From NCBI GenBank assembly GCA_944368925.1, contig CALVXG010000010.1, positions 1 through 64,000 on the forward strand: a DNA stretch of 64,000 nt, read 5' to 3'. The notes under the pieces were generated by a model. It searched no databases. It worked only from the letters and a program-made list of their open reading frames with translations, and was not told the DNA's origin. Position numbers and translations under genes: made by a program. This stretch comes from an uncultured Clostridia bacterium (lineage in GTDB: Bacteria; Bacillota; Clostridia; Christensenellales; Borkfalkiaceae). This document shows positions 44,122 to 53,522 of the stretch, piece by piece (within the stretch, counting starts at the first letter, position 1; every line of letters starts with the position of its first letter).

Positions 44122-45621
44122 ATGAACGATACGCAATTTTCAACCCTGAATGCGGAAGATTTCCGCTTTGCGCAGCGCACGGACAAAATCCGCGACAAAA
44201 AGCCCGAAACCAAACCCGTCGGCTACTTCCGCGACGCGTGGCGGCGCTTCAAAAAGAACAAGGCTTCCATCGTCGCGCTGTGCATCATCGTGTTTCTGAT
44301 CTTGTTTTCGCTGATCGTTCCCCTCTTTTCGCAGTACGATATGTCGTTCAGCGACCCCGTCTACCGCAATAAGATCCCGAAAAATTCCGCGCTCGCGCAC
44401 ATCGGCATCGCCACAGGCGTCTACGAAAAAGAACTCAACACCCGCGCGCTCGAATATTATTCCGCCATCGGCATCGGCGCTTCGTACGACAAAGCCGCGG
44501 ACAAAGAAGACAACGCGCAGGGCATCGGCTCGGAATATGCCGCCATACGCAAGATCGCGGGAAAAACCGTCGACCGTACCGTCGTCAAAATGGACGCGTA
44601 TCTCGAAATCGGCTTCCGCTATATGTCCGTGACCCAAGCGGAATACGACGACATCCTCCGCTTCGAAGAGGAAACGGGCCTGCAAGTCCTCTACCCCATG
44701 GTCGATATTTACAGCAGCGAAGTCTACGACAAAGAGGACGCCAACTATTGGTTTAAAGTGGACGAGCGCGGCAGAGCGGTCACCGACGCGAACGGAAACC
44801 TCGAAGATCTGTACATGCGCGACGAAAACGGCAGCGTCGTGTACTCCGTTTCGCGCGACGTGAGCGGAAAAACCGTACGCGTGCTCTACTATAACTATTT
44901 CGTTTATCAGAACGGGTTCGAGCCCGAATTTCTGTTCGGCACCAACTCCGTAGGCCAGGATATCGTGGTCCGTCTTGCTTCGGGCATACGGCTTTCCCTG
45001 CTGCTCGCCTTCGGCGTTTCGATCATCAACCTGTTCATCGGCGCTATCTACGGCACCATCGAAGGCTATTACGGCGGCACGACAGACCTCATCATGGAAC
45101 GCATCGTCGATATTCTGGCGGGGCTTCCCTTCATCGTCGTGGCGACGCTGTTCCAGATGCACCTTGCAAACTCGGCGGGCATCATACCCTCCCTGCTGTT
45201 TGCGTTCGTGCTCATCGGGTGGATCGGCACTTCCAGGCGCGTGCGGACGCAGTTCTACCGCTTTAAAGGCCAGGAATACGTGCTCGCCGCGCGCACGCTC
45301 GGCGCGGGAAATTTGCGGCTCATGTTCAAGCATATCTTCCCGAATACCCTCGGAACCATCATCACGTCTTCCGTGCTGGTCATTCCCAACGTCATTTTCT
45401 CGGAATCTATGCTGTCCTATCTGGGCATCGTCAACCTGAGCGGCACCACGATGACTTCCATCGGCGCCATGCTGTCGGACGGGCAGGCAGTCCTTTCTTC
45501 CTTCCCCCACGTCATTTTCTTCCCCGCTCTCGTCATTTCCCTGCTGATGATCTCTTTCAATCTGTTCGGAAACGGGTTGCGGGACGCTTTCAATCCTTCT
45601 TTGCGCGGGGTGGATGAGTAA
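44122..45621 (+). CDS. oppC: Oligopeptide permease OppC with large outer insertion
   Basis: A 499-residue permease, about 200 longer than usual. Residues 48-70 form the first helix; the family's conserved FGTNSVGQDIVVRLASGIRL starts near 272. The roughly 185 residues between (85-270) are extra, mostly polar, and must lie outside the membrane since they replace the normal short loop. The EAA loop QEYVLAARTLGAGNLRLMFK near 390 is intact. It starts one base after the oppB stop. The insertion could contact the enlarged OppA. Confidence 0.93.
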   Translation: MNDTQFSTLNAEDFRFAQRTDKIRDKKPETKPVGYFRDAWRRFKKNKASIVALCIIVFLILFSLIVPLFSQYDMSFSDPVYRNKIPKNSALAHIGIATGVYEKELNTRALEYYSAIGIGASYDKAADKEDNAQGIGSEYAAIRKIAGKTVDRTVVKMDAYLEIGFRYMSVTQAEYDDILRFEEETGLQVLYPMVDIYSSEVYDKEDANYWFKVDERGRAVTDANGNLEDLYMRDENGSVVYSVSRDVSGKTVRVLYYNYFVYQNGFEPEFLFGTNSVGQDIVVRLASGIRLSLLLAFGVSIINLFIGAIYGTIEGYYGGTTDLIMERIVDILAGLPFIVVATLFQMHLANSAGIIPSLLFAFVLIGWIGTSRRVRTQFYRFKGQEYVLAARTLGAGNLRLMFKHIFPNTLGTIITSSVLVIPNVIFSESMLSYLGIVNLSGTTMTSIGAMLSDGQAVLSSFPHVIFFPALVISLLMISFNLFGNGLRDAFNPSLRGVDE

Positions 45622-47669
45622 TGAACAAAATTCTTGAAGTGAAAGACCTGCGGATCTCCTTCCGCACCGCGAACGGAAAAGTACAGGCCGTGCGCGACAT
45701 CAGTTTCGATCTCTTCGAACGCGAGACGCTCGCCATCGTGGGCGAATCAGGTTCGGGGAAATCGGTCACCACGCGCGCGATCCTCGGTATTTCCGCCCTC
45801 AACGCCGTCATCGAAGACGGCGAGATCCTCTACGACGGCAAGGACATTCTCAAATTCACGGAAGATGAGTTTCAGTCCCTGCGCGGCGACAAGATCGCCA
45901 TGATCTTCCAGGACCCCATGTCCAGCCTCAACCCGATCGTCAAAGTGGGAAAACAGCTCACCGAAGCCATGATCTTAAAAAGCAGGACGGGCAGGCGGGA
46001 AGGCAGGCGCGATTTTGACCGCTACGTCAGACTCCTCCGCGCCGCAGGCGCCTTGAATTCCGCGGACGACGAACTGCTGAAAGTGTTCGTTCGTACGGAA
46101 AAAGAGGCAACGAGGCTGCAAAATTCTTACAAACAGGCGCGCGAAAACGCCGAAGAGGCTAAAGCGCGCATCGACGACCTTCTGGTCGCTTTCGACAAAA
46201 AAGAAGCCGCGCGCGTTCAGCGCGAATGCGGCGGCATTCTGCGCTATGCGTCCGCCTGCAAAAATGCGTTTCTGCCCGCGCTCGACGACGAAAATTACTA
46301 CAAACTCTTACAATCGCTCAAAGAGGGCTCCGACCGTTTCTCTGCTTTGACGCAGCTCGGCGAAACCCTTGCAAAGGCGCTTTCCGAACCCGAGCCCGAC
46401 TTTTTTGTCACCGCGTACAACGCGGACAAAACAGCCGCTTCGCGCACGGCCGAAGCGTTCGAGCGGGACTTTTCCGCCGTTCTTGCCGCCGCGCTCGCGC
46501 GCTCGCACGAGGCGCACGCCGAAAAACAGGCCGCCTTTTTGCCCCTCTTGCGGGACGCTTTGCCGAAACTCGAAAAAGAGTGGGACAAAAAGGAGATCCG
46601 CGCCCTCGTCAAACAACTGACTGCGGGCGTAAACGGGTGCATCGACCATGCGCAGACCGTCAAAAACAGCACGGAGCACACCTTTGCGGGAAGCATCGCT
46701 TCCTGCTGCGAACGGTATTTTGCCGCATTGCGCAAAAACCGCAAAGAACAGGCCAGGTTCGACCGACAGACGGCGCGAAGAGAAAAACTCGTCCGCCGCG
46801 GCAAAAACCCCGACTGGAAAGTCACGCCTGCCGCCATTACGGATACAGACCTCATCAAAAAACGCATGCGCGAGGCGATCCTCGCGCTGATCGGATTGTA
46901 CGAGGAACGCGAAAGCGCGCCCTATCGTGCCGATGAAAATGCGCAAAAGGCACTCGGATATCTCAAACAGAAGGCGTCGCAGACGATCGCGCGCGTCACG
47001 AAAAACGCCGCAAAGCGCCGCGCCATCCGCCTTTTGAACGAGGTCGGCATTCCCGACCCCGAAAAGCGCTACAACCAATACCCGTTCCAGCTCTCGGGCG
47101 GACAGCGCCAGCGCATCGTCATCGCGATCGCGCTCTCTGCCGACCCCAAGATCCTCATCTGCGATGAGCCGACCACCGCGTTGGACGTGACCATTCAGTC
47201 GCAGATTTTGGAACTCATCAACAAGATCAAACGCGAACGCAATCTTTCCGTCATTTTCATTACGCACGATCTGGGCGTGGTCGCCAATATCGCCGACCGT
47301 ATCGCCGTCATGTATGCGGGAAAGATCGTGGAATACGGCACGAGCGAGGAGATCTTCTACTCCCCCGCTCACCCCTACACCTGGGCGCTGCTTTCTTCCG
47401 TACCCGATCTGGAAAGTACGGGAAAACTCGAAGCGATCCCCGGAACGCCGCCCAACATGATCTACCCGCCCAAGGGCGACGCTTTTGCGGACCGCAACCG
47501 CTACGCGCTGGAAATCGACTTCAAACAGCAGCCGCCCATGTTCCGTATCAGCGATACGCATTACGCGGCTACCTGGCTTTTGCACCCGCTCGCGCCGAAA
47601 GTGGAAATGCCGCAAACCATCAAAGACAGGATCCGCCGCATGAAGGAGGAAGCCGAACGTGAACAATAA
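45621..47669 (+). CDS. oppD: Oligopeptide ATPase OppD with long helical insertion
   Basis: A 682-residue ATPase, twice the usual 330. Walker A is GESGSGKS near residue 40, the Q-loop MIFQDPMSSLNP near 94, the signature [12 protein letters not shown] near 491, Walker B ILICDEPTTALD near 511 and a C-terminal oligopeptide-type region with YAATWLL near 640. About 345 residues between Q-loop and signature (115-460) are extra, rich in Ala, Glu, Lys and Arg and coiled-coil-like (ATRLQNSYKQARENAEEAKA). All ATP-site motifs remain. It overlaps oppC by one base (TAATG). Confidence 0.93.
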   Translation: MNKILEVKDLRISFRTANGKVQAVRDISFDLFERETLAIVGESGSGKSVTTRAILGISALNAVIEDGEILYDGKDILKFTEDEFQSLRGDKIAMIFQDPMSSLNPIVKVGKQLTEAMILKSRTGRREGRRDFDRYVRLLRAAGALNSADDELLKVFVRTEKEATRLQNSYKQARENAEEAKARIDDLLVAFDKKEAARVQRECGGILRYASACKNAFLPALDDENYYKLLQSLKEGSDRFSALTQLGETLAKALSEPEPDFFVTAYNADKTAASRTAEAFERDFSAVLAAALARSHEAHAEKQAAFLPLLRDALPKLEKEWDKKEIRALVKQLTAGVNGCIDHAQTVKNSTEHTFAGSIASCCERYFAALRKNRKEQARFDRQTARREKLVRRGKNPDWKVTPAAITDTDLIKKRMREAILALIGLYEERESAPYRADENAQKALGYLKQKASQTIARVTKNAAKRRAIRLLNEVGIPDPEKRYNQYPFQLSGGQRQRIVIAIALSADPKILICDEPTTALDVTIQSQILELINKIKRERNLSVIFITHDLGVVANIADRIAVMYAGKIVEYGTSEEIFYSPAHPYTWALLSSVPDLESTGKLEAIPGTPPNMIYPPKGDAFADRNRYALEIDFKQQPPMFRISDTHYAATWLLHPLAPKVEMPQTIKDRIRRMKEEAEREQ

Positions 47670-48888
47670 TATCCTGCTTCAAGTGCAGAATCTCTGCCAA
47701 TATTTCAAATCGGGGCAGTCCGAACTCAAAGCGGTCGACGACGTCAGTTTTTCCGTCCGAAAGGGCGAAGTCTTCGGGCTCGTCGGCGAATCCGGCTGCG
47801 GCAAAACCACGACGGGGCGCTCCATTATCCGCCTCTACAACATTACGTCGGGCAACGTGTACTTCAAAGGCACGCGCATCGCGGCGGGCACGCGCGCTTT
47901 GGAAGAAAAATTACAGAAAGTAAAGTCGGACGGACATAGAAAGATCGCGGAACTCAAACGCGAAGGCAAAACGCAAGAGGCGGAAAAAGCGGAAAAAGAG
48001 CTGAAAGCGGAGGAAAAAAACATCCTCGACGCGATCGCTTCAGCGCGTTCGGACGACAAGCATTGCAACAAAAAATACGCGGAACAGGAAATGCAGAAGG
48101 TAAGAGAGCACTTTGAACCGCTCCTTGCCGCCTGCGACAAATCCGCGCGCGAAAACCTGGAAAAAGAATACAAAGAGGCGCTGCGGCTCGCCAAAAAAGA
48201 CCGCATCACCAACAAAATACAGATGATCTTCCAAGACCCCATCGCGTCGCTGAACCCGCGCATGACCGTGCGGGACATCATCGCCGAAGGGCTGATCATC
48301 AAGGGCGTACGCGACAAAAAATACATCGACGAGCAAGTCTACAAAATGCTCGATCTCGTCGGGCTTTCCCCCGAACACAGCGGAAGATACCCGCACGAGT
48401 TTTCGGGCGGTCAGCGCCAGAGGATCGGCATCGCGCGCGCCATCATCATGCAGCCGGAACTCATCATCGCCGACGAACCCATCAGCGCCCTGGACGTTTC
48501 CATTCAGGCACAGATCATCAATCTGCTCAACGACCTGAGAAGGGAGCTCGGACTCACCGTCCTGTTCATCGCGCACGATCTGTCCGTCGTGAAATATTTT
48601 TCCGACCGCATTGCCGTCATGTACTTCGGCAAGATCGTTGAGCTCGCCGATTCGGACGAATTGTTCCGCCACCCTCTCCACCCTTACACGCGCTCGCTGC
48701 TGTCGGCGATTCCGCTGCCCGATCCGGTTTATGAGAAAAAGCGCAAGCGGATTCCCTACAATCCCCTTCTGGCACACGATTATTCCACCGACCTGCCTTC
48801 CTTCCGCGAAGTATCGAAGGGGCATTTCGTGCTCTGCAACGACGCCGAATTCGCCGATTACCTCGGCAAGATCAAGGATAAATCATGA
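47659..48888 (+). CDS. oppF: Oligopeptide ATPase OppF with helical insertion
   Basis: A 409-residue ATPase. Walker A is GESGCGKTT near residue 42, the Q-loop QMIFQDPIASLNPRMTVRD near 187, the signature [12 protein letters not shown] near 253 and Walker B LIIADEPISALD near 273. About 110 residues between Walker A and Q-loop (74-183) are extra, highly charged and helical (EGKTQEAEKAEKELKAEEKN). The usual OppF lacks them. The start is GTG with AAGGAGG 9 bases upstream, overlapping oppD by 11 bases. It pairs with OppD. Confidence 0.93.
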   Translation: MNNNILLQVQNLCQYFKSGQSELKAVDDVSFSVRKGEVFGLVGESGCGKTTTGRSIIRLYNITSGNVYFKGTRIAAGTRALEEKLQKVKSDGHRKIAELKREGKTQEAEKAEKELKAEEKNILDAIASARSDDKHCNKKYAEQEMQKVREHFEPLLAACDKSARENLEKEYKEALRLAKKDRITNKIQMIFQDPIASLNPRMTVRDIIAEGLIIKGVRDKKYIDEQVYKMLDLVGLSPEHSGRYPHEFSGGQRQRIGIARAIIMQPELIIADEPISALDVSIQAQIINLLNDLRRELGLTVLFIAHDLSVVKYFSDRIAVMYFGKIVELADSDELFRHPLHPYTRSLLSAIPLPDPVYEKKRKRIPYNPLLAHDYSTDLPSFREVSKGHFVLCNDAEFADYLGKIKDKS

Positions 48889-49280
48889 GATCCGCGCTCA
48901 GACCACTCATCGCCGCCCTTTCAGGTGCGGCCGTCTGCGCCGCGGTGCTCTTCGGCAAAGGGATCCTCTCCGCCGAAAACGCGCGCGAAACCGTGCGCAT
49001 TCTCAGCGACGCCTTCACCGTACCGGGGCTTCTGCTCCTTTTATGCGGGCTGTTCGTCTGGATCCTGCGCCAGGGCACCTTTTCGGGCATGGGCTATGCT
49101 TTCCGAAAGATCTACCTCGCCCTGCGTTCGGAAAAATACCGCGAAGAACACAAGGAAAGTTATTCCGAATACCGCGAGCGCAGGCTCAGCCGAAAAAGGC
49201 CTTTCCTCTTTCTGATCATAACGGGCGCGGCCTTTCTCGTGCCCGGCATCGCGTTTGCGATCGCGTACTTTTTCGTATAA
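48885..49280 (+). CDS. Small DUF3899-type membrane protein
   Basis: A 131-residue protein with three hydrophobic helices (residues 7-27, 45-63 and 106-130). The stretch GTFSGMGYAFRKIY near 65-78 is the conserved core of DUF3899 proteins, often found at the end of Opp operons of Clostridia. The ATG overlaps the oppF stop as ATGA, so it is coupled. Function unknown; it may assist assembly or regulation of the importer. Confidence 0.85.
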   Translation: MRSALRPLIAALSGAAVCAAVLFGKGILSAENARETVRILSDAFTVPGLLLLLCGLFVWILRQGTFSGMGYAFRKIYLALRSEKYREEHKESYSEYRERRLSRKRPFLFLIITGAAFLVPGIAFAIAYFFV

Positions 49281-49433
49281 CGCCCCTCTTTTTGCGGCGC
49301 GGTTTACGCCAAAATTTTTACTTTGTTTCGTTAAATCGTTTCGCCCGATCCCCTTTACTGCGGCATCGCATATTCCCGACAAAGCTCTCGGACGTTATTC
49401 CGGTAAAATCTATTTTATAAAGGACTGATTGCA

Positions 49434-50705
49434 ATGGATAAGGAACTTACTGAGAAATTTTTTGACATTCTTCACGAAGAACTTGTACCCGCTTTAGGGT
49501 GTACGGAGCCGATCGCCATCGCGCTCGCGAGCGCCAAAGCGCGCGACGTTTTGGGCAAAATCCCCTCGCACATCGTCGCCAAATGCAGCGGGAATCTGAT
49601 CAAAAACGTCAAGAGCGTCATCGTGCCTAACACCGAAAACCTGATCGGGATCGAGGCGAGCGCGATCGTCGGCGCCGTCGGCGGCGATTTTTCCAAGGGC
49701 ATGGAAGTACTCAGCACCGTCACGCATGAACAGCTCGAATACGCGAAAAAACTGTACGCCGACAAGATCTGCGAGGTCGAACTTCTCGACACTCCGTTAA
49801 ACCTCCACCTCATCATCTGCGCGGACGCGGACGGCGATCACGTCGAAGTGGAAGTGCGCAACCTGCACGACAACATCACACGCATCGAGAAAAACGGCAA
49901 GATCATCTACGACGCAAAGGAAAACGACGGCCTCTATTACGGCGTGCTCACCGACAGAAGCATTCTTACGTTCGACCGCATTTACGATTTCGCCGTACAT
50001 ACTCCCCTCGAACGGCTGAAGAAAGTGTTCCGCGAACAGATCGAAGACAATATGCGCATCGCCGAGGAAGGTCTGACCGGTAAGTACGGCGTAGGCATCG
50101 GGACGAGCATCATCGCCAACGATGATTCGATCGCCGCAAAATGCAAAGGTTACGCCGCCGCCGCCAGCGAAGCGCGCATGAGCGGCTGCATCATGCCCGT
50201 CATCACCAATTCGGGCAGCGGCAACCAGGGCATCGCCGCGTCCATTCCCGTCATTGTGTACGCGCGCGAAAAAGGCATCGGCGAAGAACAGCTCTACCGC
50301 GCTCTCGCCCTGTCAAACCTTCTCACCATCTACCAAAAAACCTTCATCGGAAGGCTTTCCGCTTTCTGCGGCGCCGTCAGCGCGACCGCCGCAAGCGGCG
50401 CGGCCATTACCTTCCTCGCGGGCGGTTCCCTCGACCAGATCAAAATGACCATCGCAAACGCCCTCGCCGACGTGAGCGGGATCGTCTGCGACGGCGCAAA
50501 GGCTTCCTGCGGCGCAAAAATTTCCGCAGGCCTCGACGCCGCCATCACAGGTCACTACCTCGCTATGGACGGGAAATATTACCAGCCCCATACGGGTATC
50601 CTGCAATCGGACATCGATCAGACCATTTCCGCGGTCGGCCGCATGGCTATGGAGGGCATGCGCGATACCGACAAGGTCATTCTGAAAATTATGCTCGGAG
50701 AATAA
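49434..50705 (+). CDS. L-cysteine desulfidase family protein (UPF0597/CyuA-like)
   Basis: A 423-residue cytosolic protein of the UPF0597/YhaM/CyuA family, related to the serine dehydratase alpha chain. Conserved Cys residues that bind a 4Fe-4S cluster are likely C23 (VPALGCTEPIAIALA), the Cys in EARMSGCIMPVITNSGSGNQ near 245, and those in CDGAKASCGAKI near 345. The family degrades cysteine to pyruvate, ammonia and sulfide. AAAGGA precedes the ATG. It is followed by a YitT gene, so it may form a two-gene unit. Reaction inferred from the family. Confidence 0.9.
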   Translation: MDKELTEKFFDILHEELVPALGCTEPIAIALASAKARDVLGKIPSHIVAKCSGNLIKNVKSVIVPNTENLIGIEASAIVGAVGGDFSKGMEVLSTVTHEQLEYAKKLYADKICEVELLDTPLNLHLIICADADGDHVEVEVRNLHDNITRIEKNGKIIYDAKENDGLYYGVLTDRSILTFDRIYDFAVHTPLERLKKVFREQIEDNMRIAEEGLTGKYGVGIGTSIIANDDSIAAKCKGYAAAASEARMSGCIMPVITNSGSGNQGIAASIPVIVYAREKGIGEEQLYRALALSNLLTIYQKTFIGRLSAFCGAVSATAASGAAITFLAGGSLDQIKMTIANALADVSGIVCDGAKASCGAKISAGLDAAITGHYLAMDGKYYQPHTGILQSDIDQTISAVGRMAMEGMRDTDKVILKIMLGE

Positions 50706-50726
50706 TTCCTCCCCTTCGGTGTCATC

Positions 50727-51605
50727 ATGAAAAGTAAAACCGGTAAATTTTTGATGCGGGAAGGCATTCGCTTTGCCGCCATGATCATCGGGTGCTGCCT
50801 GTATGCGCTCGGCGTCGATTGCTTTCTGCTCCACAACGAAATCGTCGGAGGCGGCGCTTCCGGACTCGCTTCCCTCCTCTACCTGCTCACCGACGGGCGT
50901 CTGAGCATCGGTCTCATGACCATGGCCATCAACGTCCCCATCCTCCTGCTCGGCTTCAAACAGATGGGCTGGCAATTCATTCTGCGCTGCCTTATCACCA
51001 TCGCCGTCCTCTCTTTCTTCAACGAGCTGTTCATTTCCCTGCCCAGTCTCACCGACAACCGTATCTTAGCCGCCGTCTACGGCGGTATCCTGCAAGGGAT
51101 CGGCCTCGGCATCTTCATTAAATTCAAGGTCTCCAGCGGCGGCACCGAATTGCTCGGCAGAGAGATCCAGCACTGGCTGCGCTTCTTCAGCATCCCCGTC
51201 TGGATCGCCATTCTCGACGCCATCATCATCATCTCGGGTGCCTTCGCTCTGCACGATCTCGAAAATATCTTTTACGCGCTGATCCTCATTTTCGTCAGCG
51301 CAAAAACGAGCGATATCTTCATCATGGGTATCAACCGCTCCAAGCTGTGCTATATCATCACCGATTTCGGCAACGACATTTCCGCTTATCTGCTCAAACA
51401 CAGCCCGCGCGGCATTACCCTGCTCCAGGGCAAAGGCATGTATACGGGAAACGATAAACAAATTCTCCTTACGTGCGTCAAACCCCAGCAGATCGATCAG
51501 CTCAAAGCCATCGTCCGCCAAATGGACGAACACGCTTTCGTCATCGTCAGCGATGCCAACGAAGTCATCGGCAAAGGGTTCCATGACCCTTCCAATACCT
51601 ATTAA
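50727..51605 (+). CDS. YitT family membrane protein
   Basis: A 292-residue protein with five N-terminal helices (residues about 12-200) and a C-terminal soluble DUF2179 domain (SAYLLKHSPRGITLLQGKGM near 225-244). The GGGASGLASLLYLLTDGRLS stretch near 47-66 is typical. The function of the family is unknown. There is no clear ribosome binding site before the ATG, and it follows the cysteine desulfidase gene by 21 bases, so translation may be reinitiated. Confidence 0.9.
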   Translation: MKSKTGKFLMREGIRFAAMIIGCCLYALGVDCFLLHNEIVGGGASGLASLLYLLTDGRLSIGLMTMAINVPILLLGFKQMGWQFILRCLITIAVLSFFNELFISLPSLTDNRILAAVYGGILQGIGLGIFIKFKVSSGGTELLGREIQHWLRFFSIPVWIAILDAIIIISGAFALHDLENIFYALILIFVSAKTSDIFIMGINRSKLCYIITDFGNDISAYLLKHSPRGITLLQGKGMYTGNDKQILLTCVKPQQIDQLKAIVRQMDEHAFVIVSDANEVIGKGFHDPSNTY

Positions 51606-51811
51606 GTGAACGCCTGAAATGAAAATTTTGCCGAGGCGGCGCAAGCTTTGCTTGCGCCGCCCCGTTTTTGCCCGAGTAAAAAATATTTTTCGGATATACC
51701 CGCAAATCGGCAGATCTGATGACTTTTTCGTGCAGATATGTTATAATGGATACGTCTTTTGCATTTTATCATACGACGGAATGCATTGAATTTATTTACG
51801 GAGGCAAAATT

Positions 51812-53215
51812 TTGAGCGGTTTTTTCGGCGTAGTATCCAAAAAAGATTGTGTGTTCGACTTATTTTTCGGCACCGACTATCATTCCCACCTCGGCACGCG
51901 GCGCGGCGGTATGGCCGTTTACGGGGAAAACGGTTTCAACCGCGCCATTCACAACATTGAAAATTCCCCTTTCCGCACCAAATTCGAACGCGACTTTGAC
52001 GAAATGAAGGGAAACATCGGCATCGGCTGCATTTCCGACAGCGAGCCGCAGCCCCTGCTCGTGCGTTCTCATCTCGGAAACTTTGCGATCGCGACCGTCG
52101 GCAGGATCAATAACATCGACGCGCTCGTAAAAAAAGCCTTCGACGAGGGCGCCACCCATTTTCTCGAAATGAGCGGCGGCAACATCAATGCCACAGAACT
52201 GTGCGCTTCGCTTATAAACCGCGGCGCCACCATACCCGAAGGCATCCGCCTCGCCCAAAACGCCATCGAAGGCTCGATGTCCATTCTCATTTTAACTTCT
52301 GACGGCATCTACGCTGCCCGCGACAAAATGGGACGCACGCCCGTCGTGATCGGCAAAAAATCTGAAGCATTCTGCGTTTCTTTCGAATCGTTTGCCTATC
52401 TGAATCTCGGGTACAGCCCCTTTAAAGAACTCGGCCCCGGCGAAATCGATTTTATCTCCGCCGACGGCGTCGACGTCCTTTGTCCGCCCTCCGAAGAGAT
52501 GAAGATCTGTACCTTCCTTTGGGTATATTACGGGAATCCGGCATCCGTTTACGAGGGGCTCAACGTGGAAAATATGCGCTATCATTGCGGCGCCATGCTG
52601 GCGCAGCGGGATAACGTCACCGCCGACGCCGTCGCGGGCCTTCCCGATTCGGGCACGGCACACGCAATCGGCTACGCCAATAAATCCAAACTGCCGCTCA
52701 GCCGCCCGTTTGTCAAATATACGCATACCTGGCCGCGCTCTTTCATGCCGCAAAACCAGACCCGCCGCGATCTGATCGCGCACATGAAACTCATCCCGAT
52801 CGACGAAATGATCCGCGGCAAACGCCTCGTGCTCATCGACGATTCGCTCGTGCGGGGTACACAGCTGCGCGGTACCGCAGATTTCCTGTACGGAAGCGGC
52901 GCAAAAGAACTGCACATCCGCCTCGCCTGCCCGCCCCTGCTCTTCGGCTGTCCCTATCTGAATTTTTCGAGGTCTTCTTCCGATCTCGAACTCATCGCCC
53001 GCCGCAAAGTCGCGGCCATTGAGGGCGAACACTACGAATCTCGTCTCGACCGCTATGCCGATCCCGACAGCGACGAATACGCCGCCATGCTCGAAGCCAT
53101 CCGCAGCGAACTGCAATTCACCTCCCTTGGCTACAACCGTCTGGACGACATGCTCTCCTCTACGGGGATCCCCGCCTGCAAATGCTGCACGTACTGCTGG
53201 AACGGAAAAAAATAA
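51812..53215 (+). CDS. PurF-like protein without the N-terminal Cys nucleophile
   Basis: A 467-residue paralog of amidophosphoribosyltransferase, which starts purine synthesis from PRPP and glutamine. The PRPP loop LVLIDDSLVRGTQLRGTAD near residue 350 is intact and C-terminal CPPLLFGCPY and PACKCCTYCW keep Fe-S-type cysteines. The start is TTG at 51812 (GGAGG 6 bases before); it reads MSGFFGVVSKKD where true PurF reads MCGVFGV, so the catalytic Cys1 is Ser. The longer frame to 51719 crosses the promoter. It cannot use glutamine by the usual route. Confidence 0.85.
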   Translation: MSGFFGVVSKKDCVFDLFFGTDYHSHLGTRRGGMAVYGENGFNRAIHNIENSPFRTKFERDFDEMKGNIGIGCISDSEPQPLLVRSHLGNFAIATVGRINNIDALVKKAFDEGATHFLEMSGGNINATELCASLINRGATIPEGIRLAQNAIEGSMSILILTSDGIYAARDKMGRTPVVIGKKSEAFCVSFESFAYLNLGYSPFKELGPGEIDFISADGVDVLCPPSEEMKICTFLWVYYGNPASVYEGLNVENMRYHCGAMLAQRDNVTADAVAGLPDSGTAHAIGYANKSKLPLSRPFVKYTHTWPRSFMPQNQTRRDLIAHMKLIPIDEMIRGKRLVLIDDSLVRGTQLRGTADFLYGSGAKELHIRLACPPLLFGCPYLNFSRSSSDLELIARRKVAAIEGEHYESRLDRYADPDSDEYAAMLEAIRSELQFTSLGYNRLDDMLSSTGIPACKCCTYCWNGKK

Positions 53216-53225
53216 AAACACCGAG

Positions 53226-53262
53226 GGGATCGGCAAAAAGAACGCCGATCCCTTCTTTTTCA
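53226..53262 (+). terminator. Terminator of the PurF-like gene
   Basis: Arms 53226-53234 and 53244-53252 (GGGATCGGC) followed by a T-rich tail. Confidence 0.88.
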
Positions 53263-53331
53263 CTTTTACAAAACAACACATTTTCTTTTTATAAAAACAT
53301 GCGCGCTTTTTGGGAAAGAAGTCAAAATCTG

Positions 53332-53360
53332 TTGACAAATTCCCAAAAAAAAGATAAAAT
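53332..53360 (+). promoter_or_regulatory. Promoter of tRNA-Ser
   Basis: TTGACA (53332-53337) and TAAAAT (53355-53360), 17 bases apart. Confidence 0.88.
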
Positions 53361-53396
53361 AAATAAGCTGGTTTGAAAACCGAATACATGAAAAAT

Positions 53397-53487
53397 GCAG
53401 AGATGTCTGAGCGGCCTAAGGAGCACGACTGGAAATCGTGTGTACGTCATAAGCGTACCATGGGTTCAAATCCCATTCTCTGCGCCA
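53397..53487 (+). tRNA. tRNA-Ser(GGA)
   Basis: A class II tRNA of 91 nt with encoded CCA. Acceptor GCAGAGA pairs with TCTCTGC, anticodon stem CACGA pairs with TCGTG, loop CTGGAAA, anticodon GGA, then a long variable arm (GTACG with CGTAC). Bases 53429-53487 are part of the attachment repeat of the integrated element, which therefore restores an intact tRNA gene. Confidence 0.95.
53429..53487. repeat. Left 59-bp attachment repeat, inside tRNA-Ser
   Basis: The sequence from the anticodon loop (CTGGAAATCG) to the CCA is repeated without mismatch at 56023-56081. It defines one end of a 2,594-bp unit. Confidence 0.95.
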
Positions 53488-53488
53488 A

Positions 53489-53516
53489 AAAAGCACCTTT
53501 TTCAGGTGCTTTTTCT
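53489..53516. terminator. Element-borne terminator after tRNA-Ser
   Basis: Arms 53489-53498 and 53504-53513 (AAAAGCACCT) with T-tails on both strands; it can end both tRNA-Ser and the integrase transcript. Confidence 0.88.
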
Positions 53517-53522
53517 TGTTTT

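Noticed and set aside
41340-44213. A 957-codon open frame on the minus strand opposite oppA and oppB.
   Set aside because: It is a shadow of the biased codon use of the real plus-strand genes; no ribosome site, no domain, and low-complexity composition.
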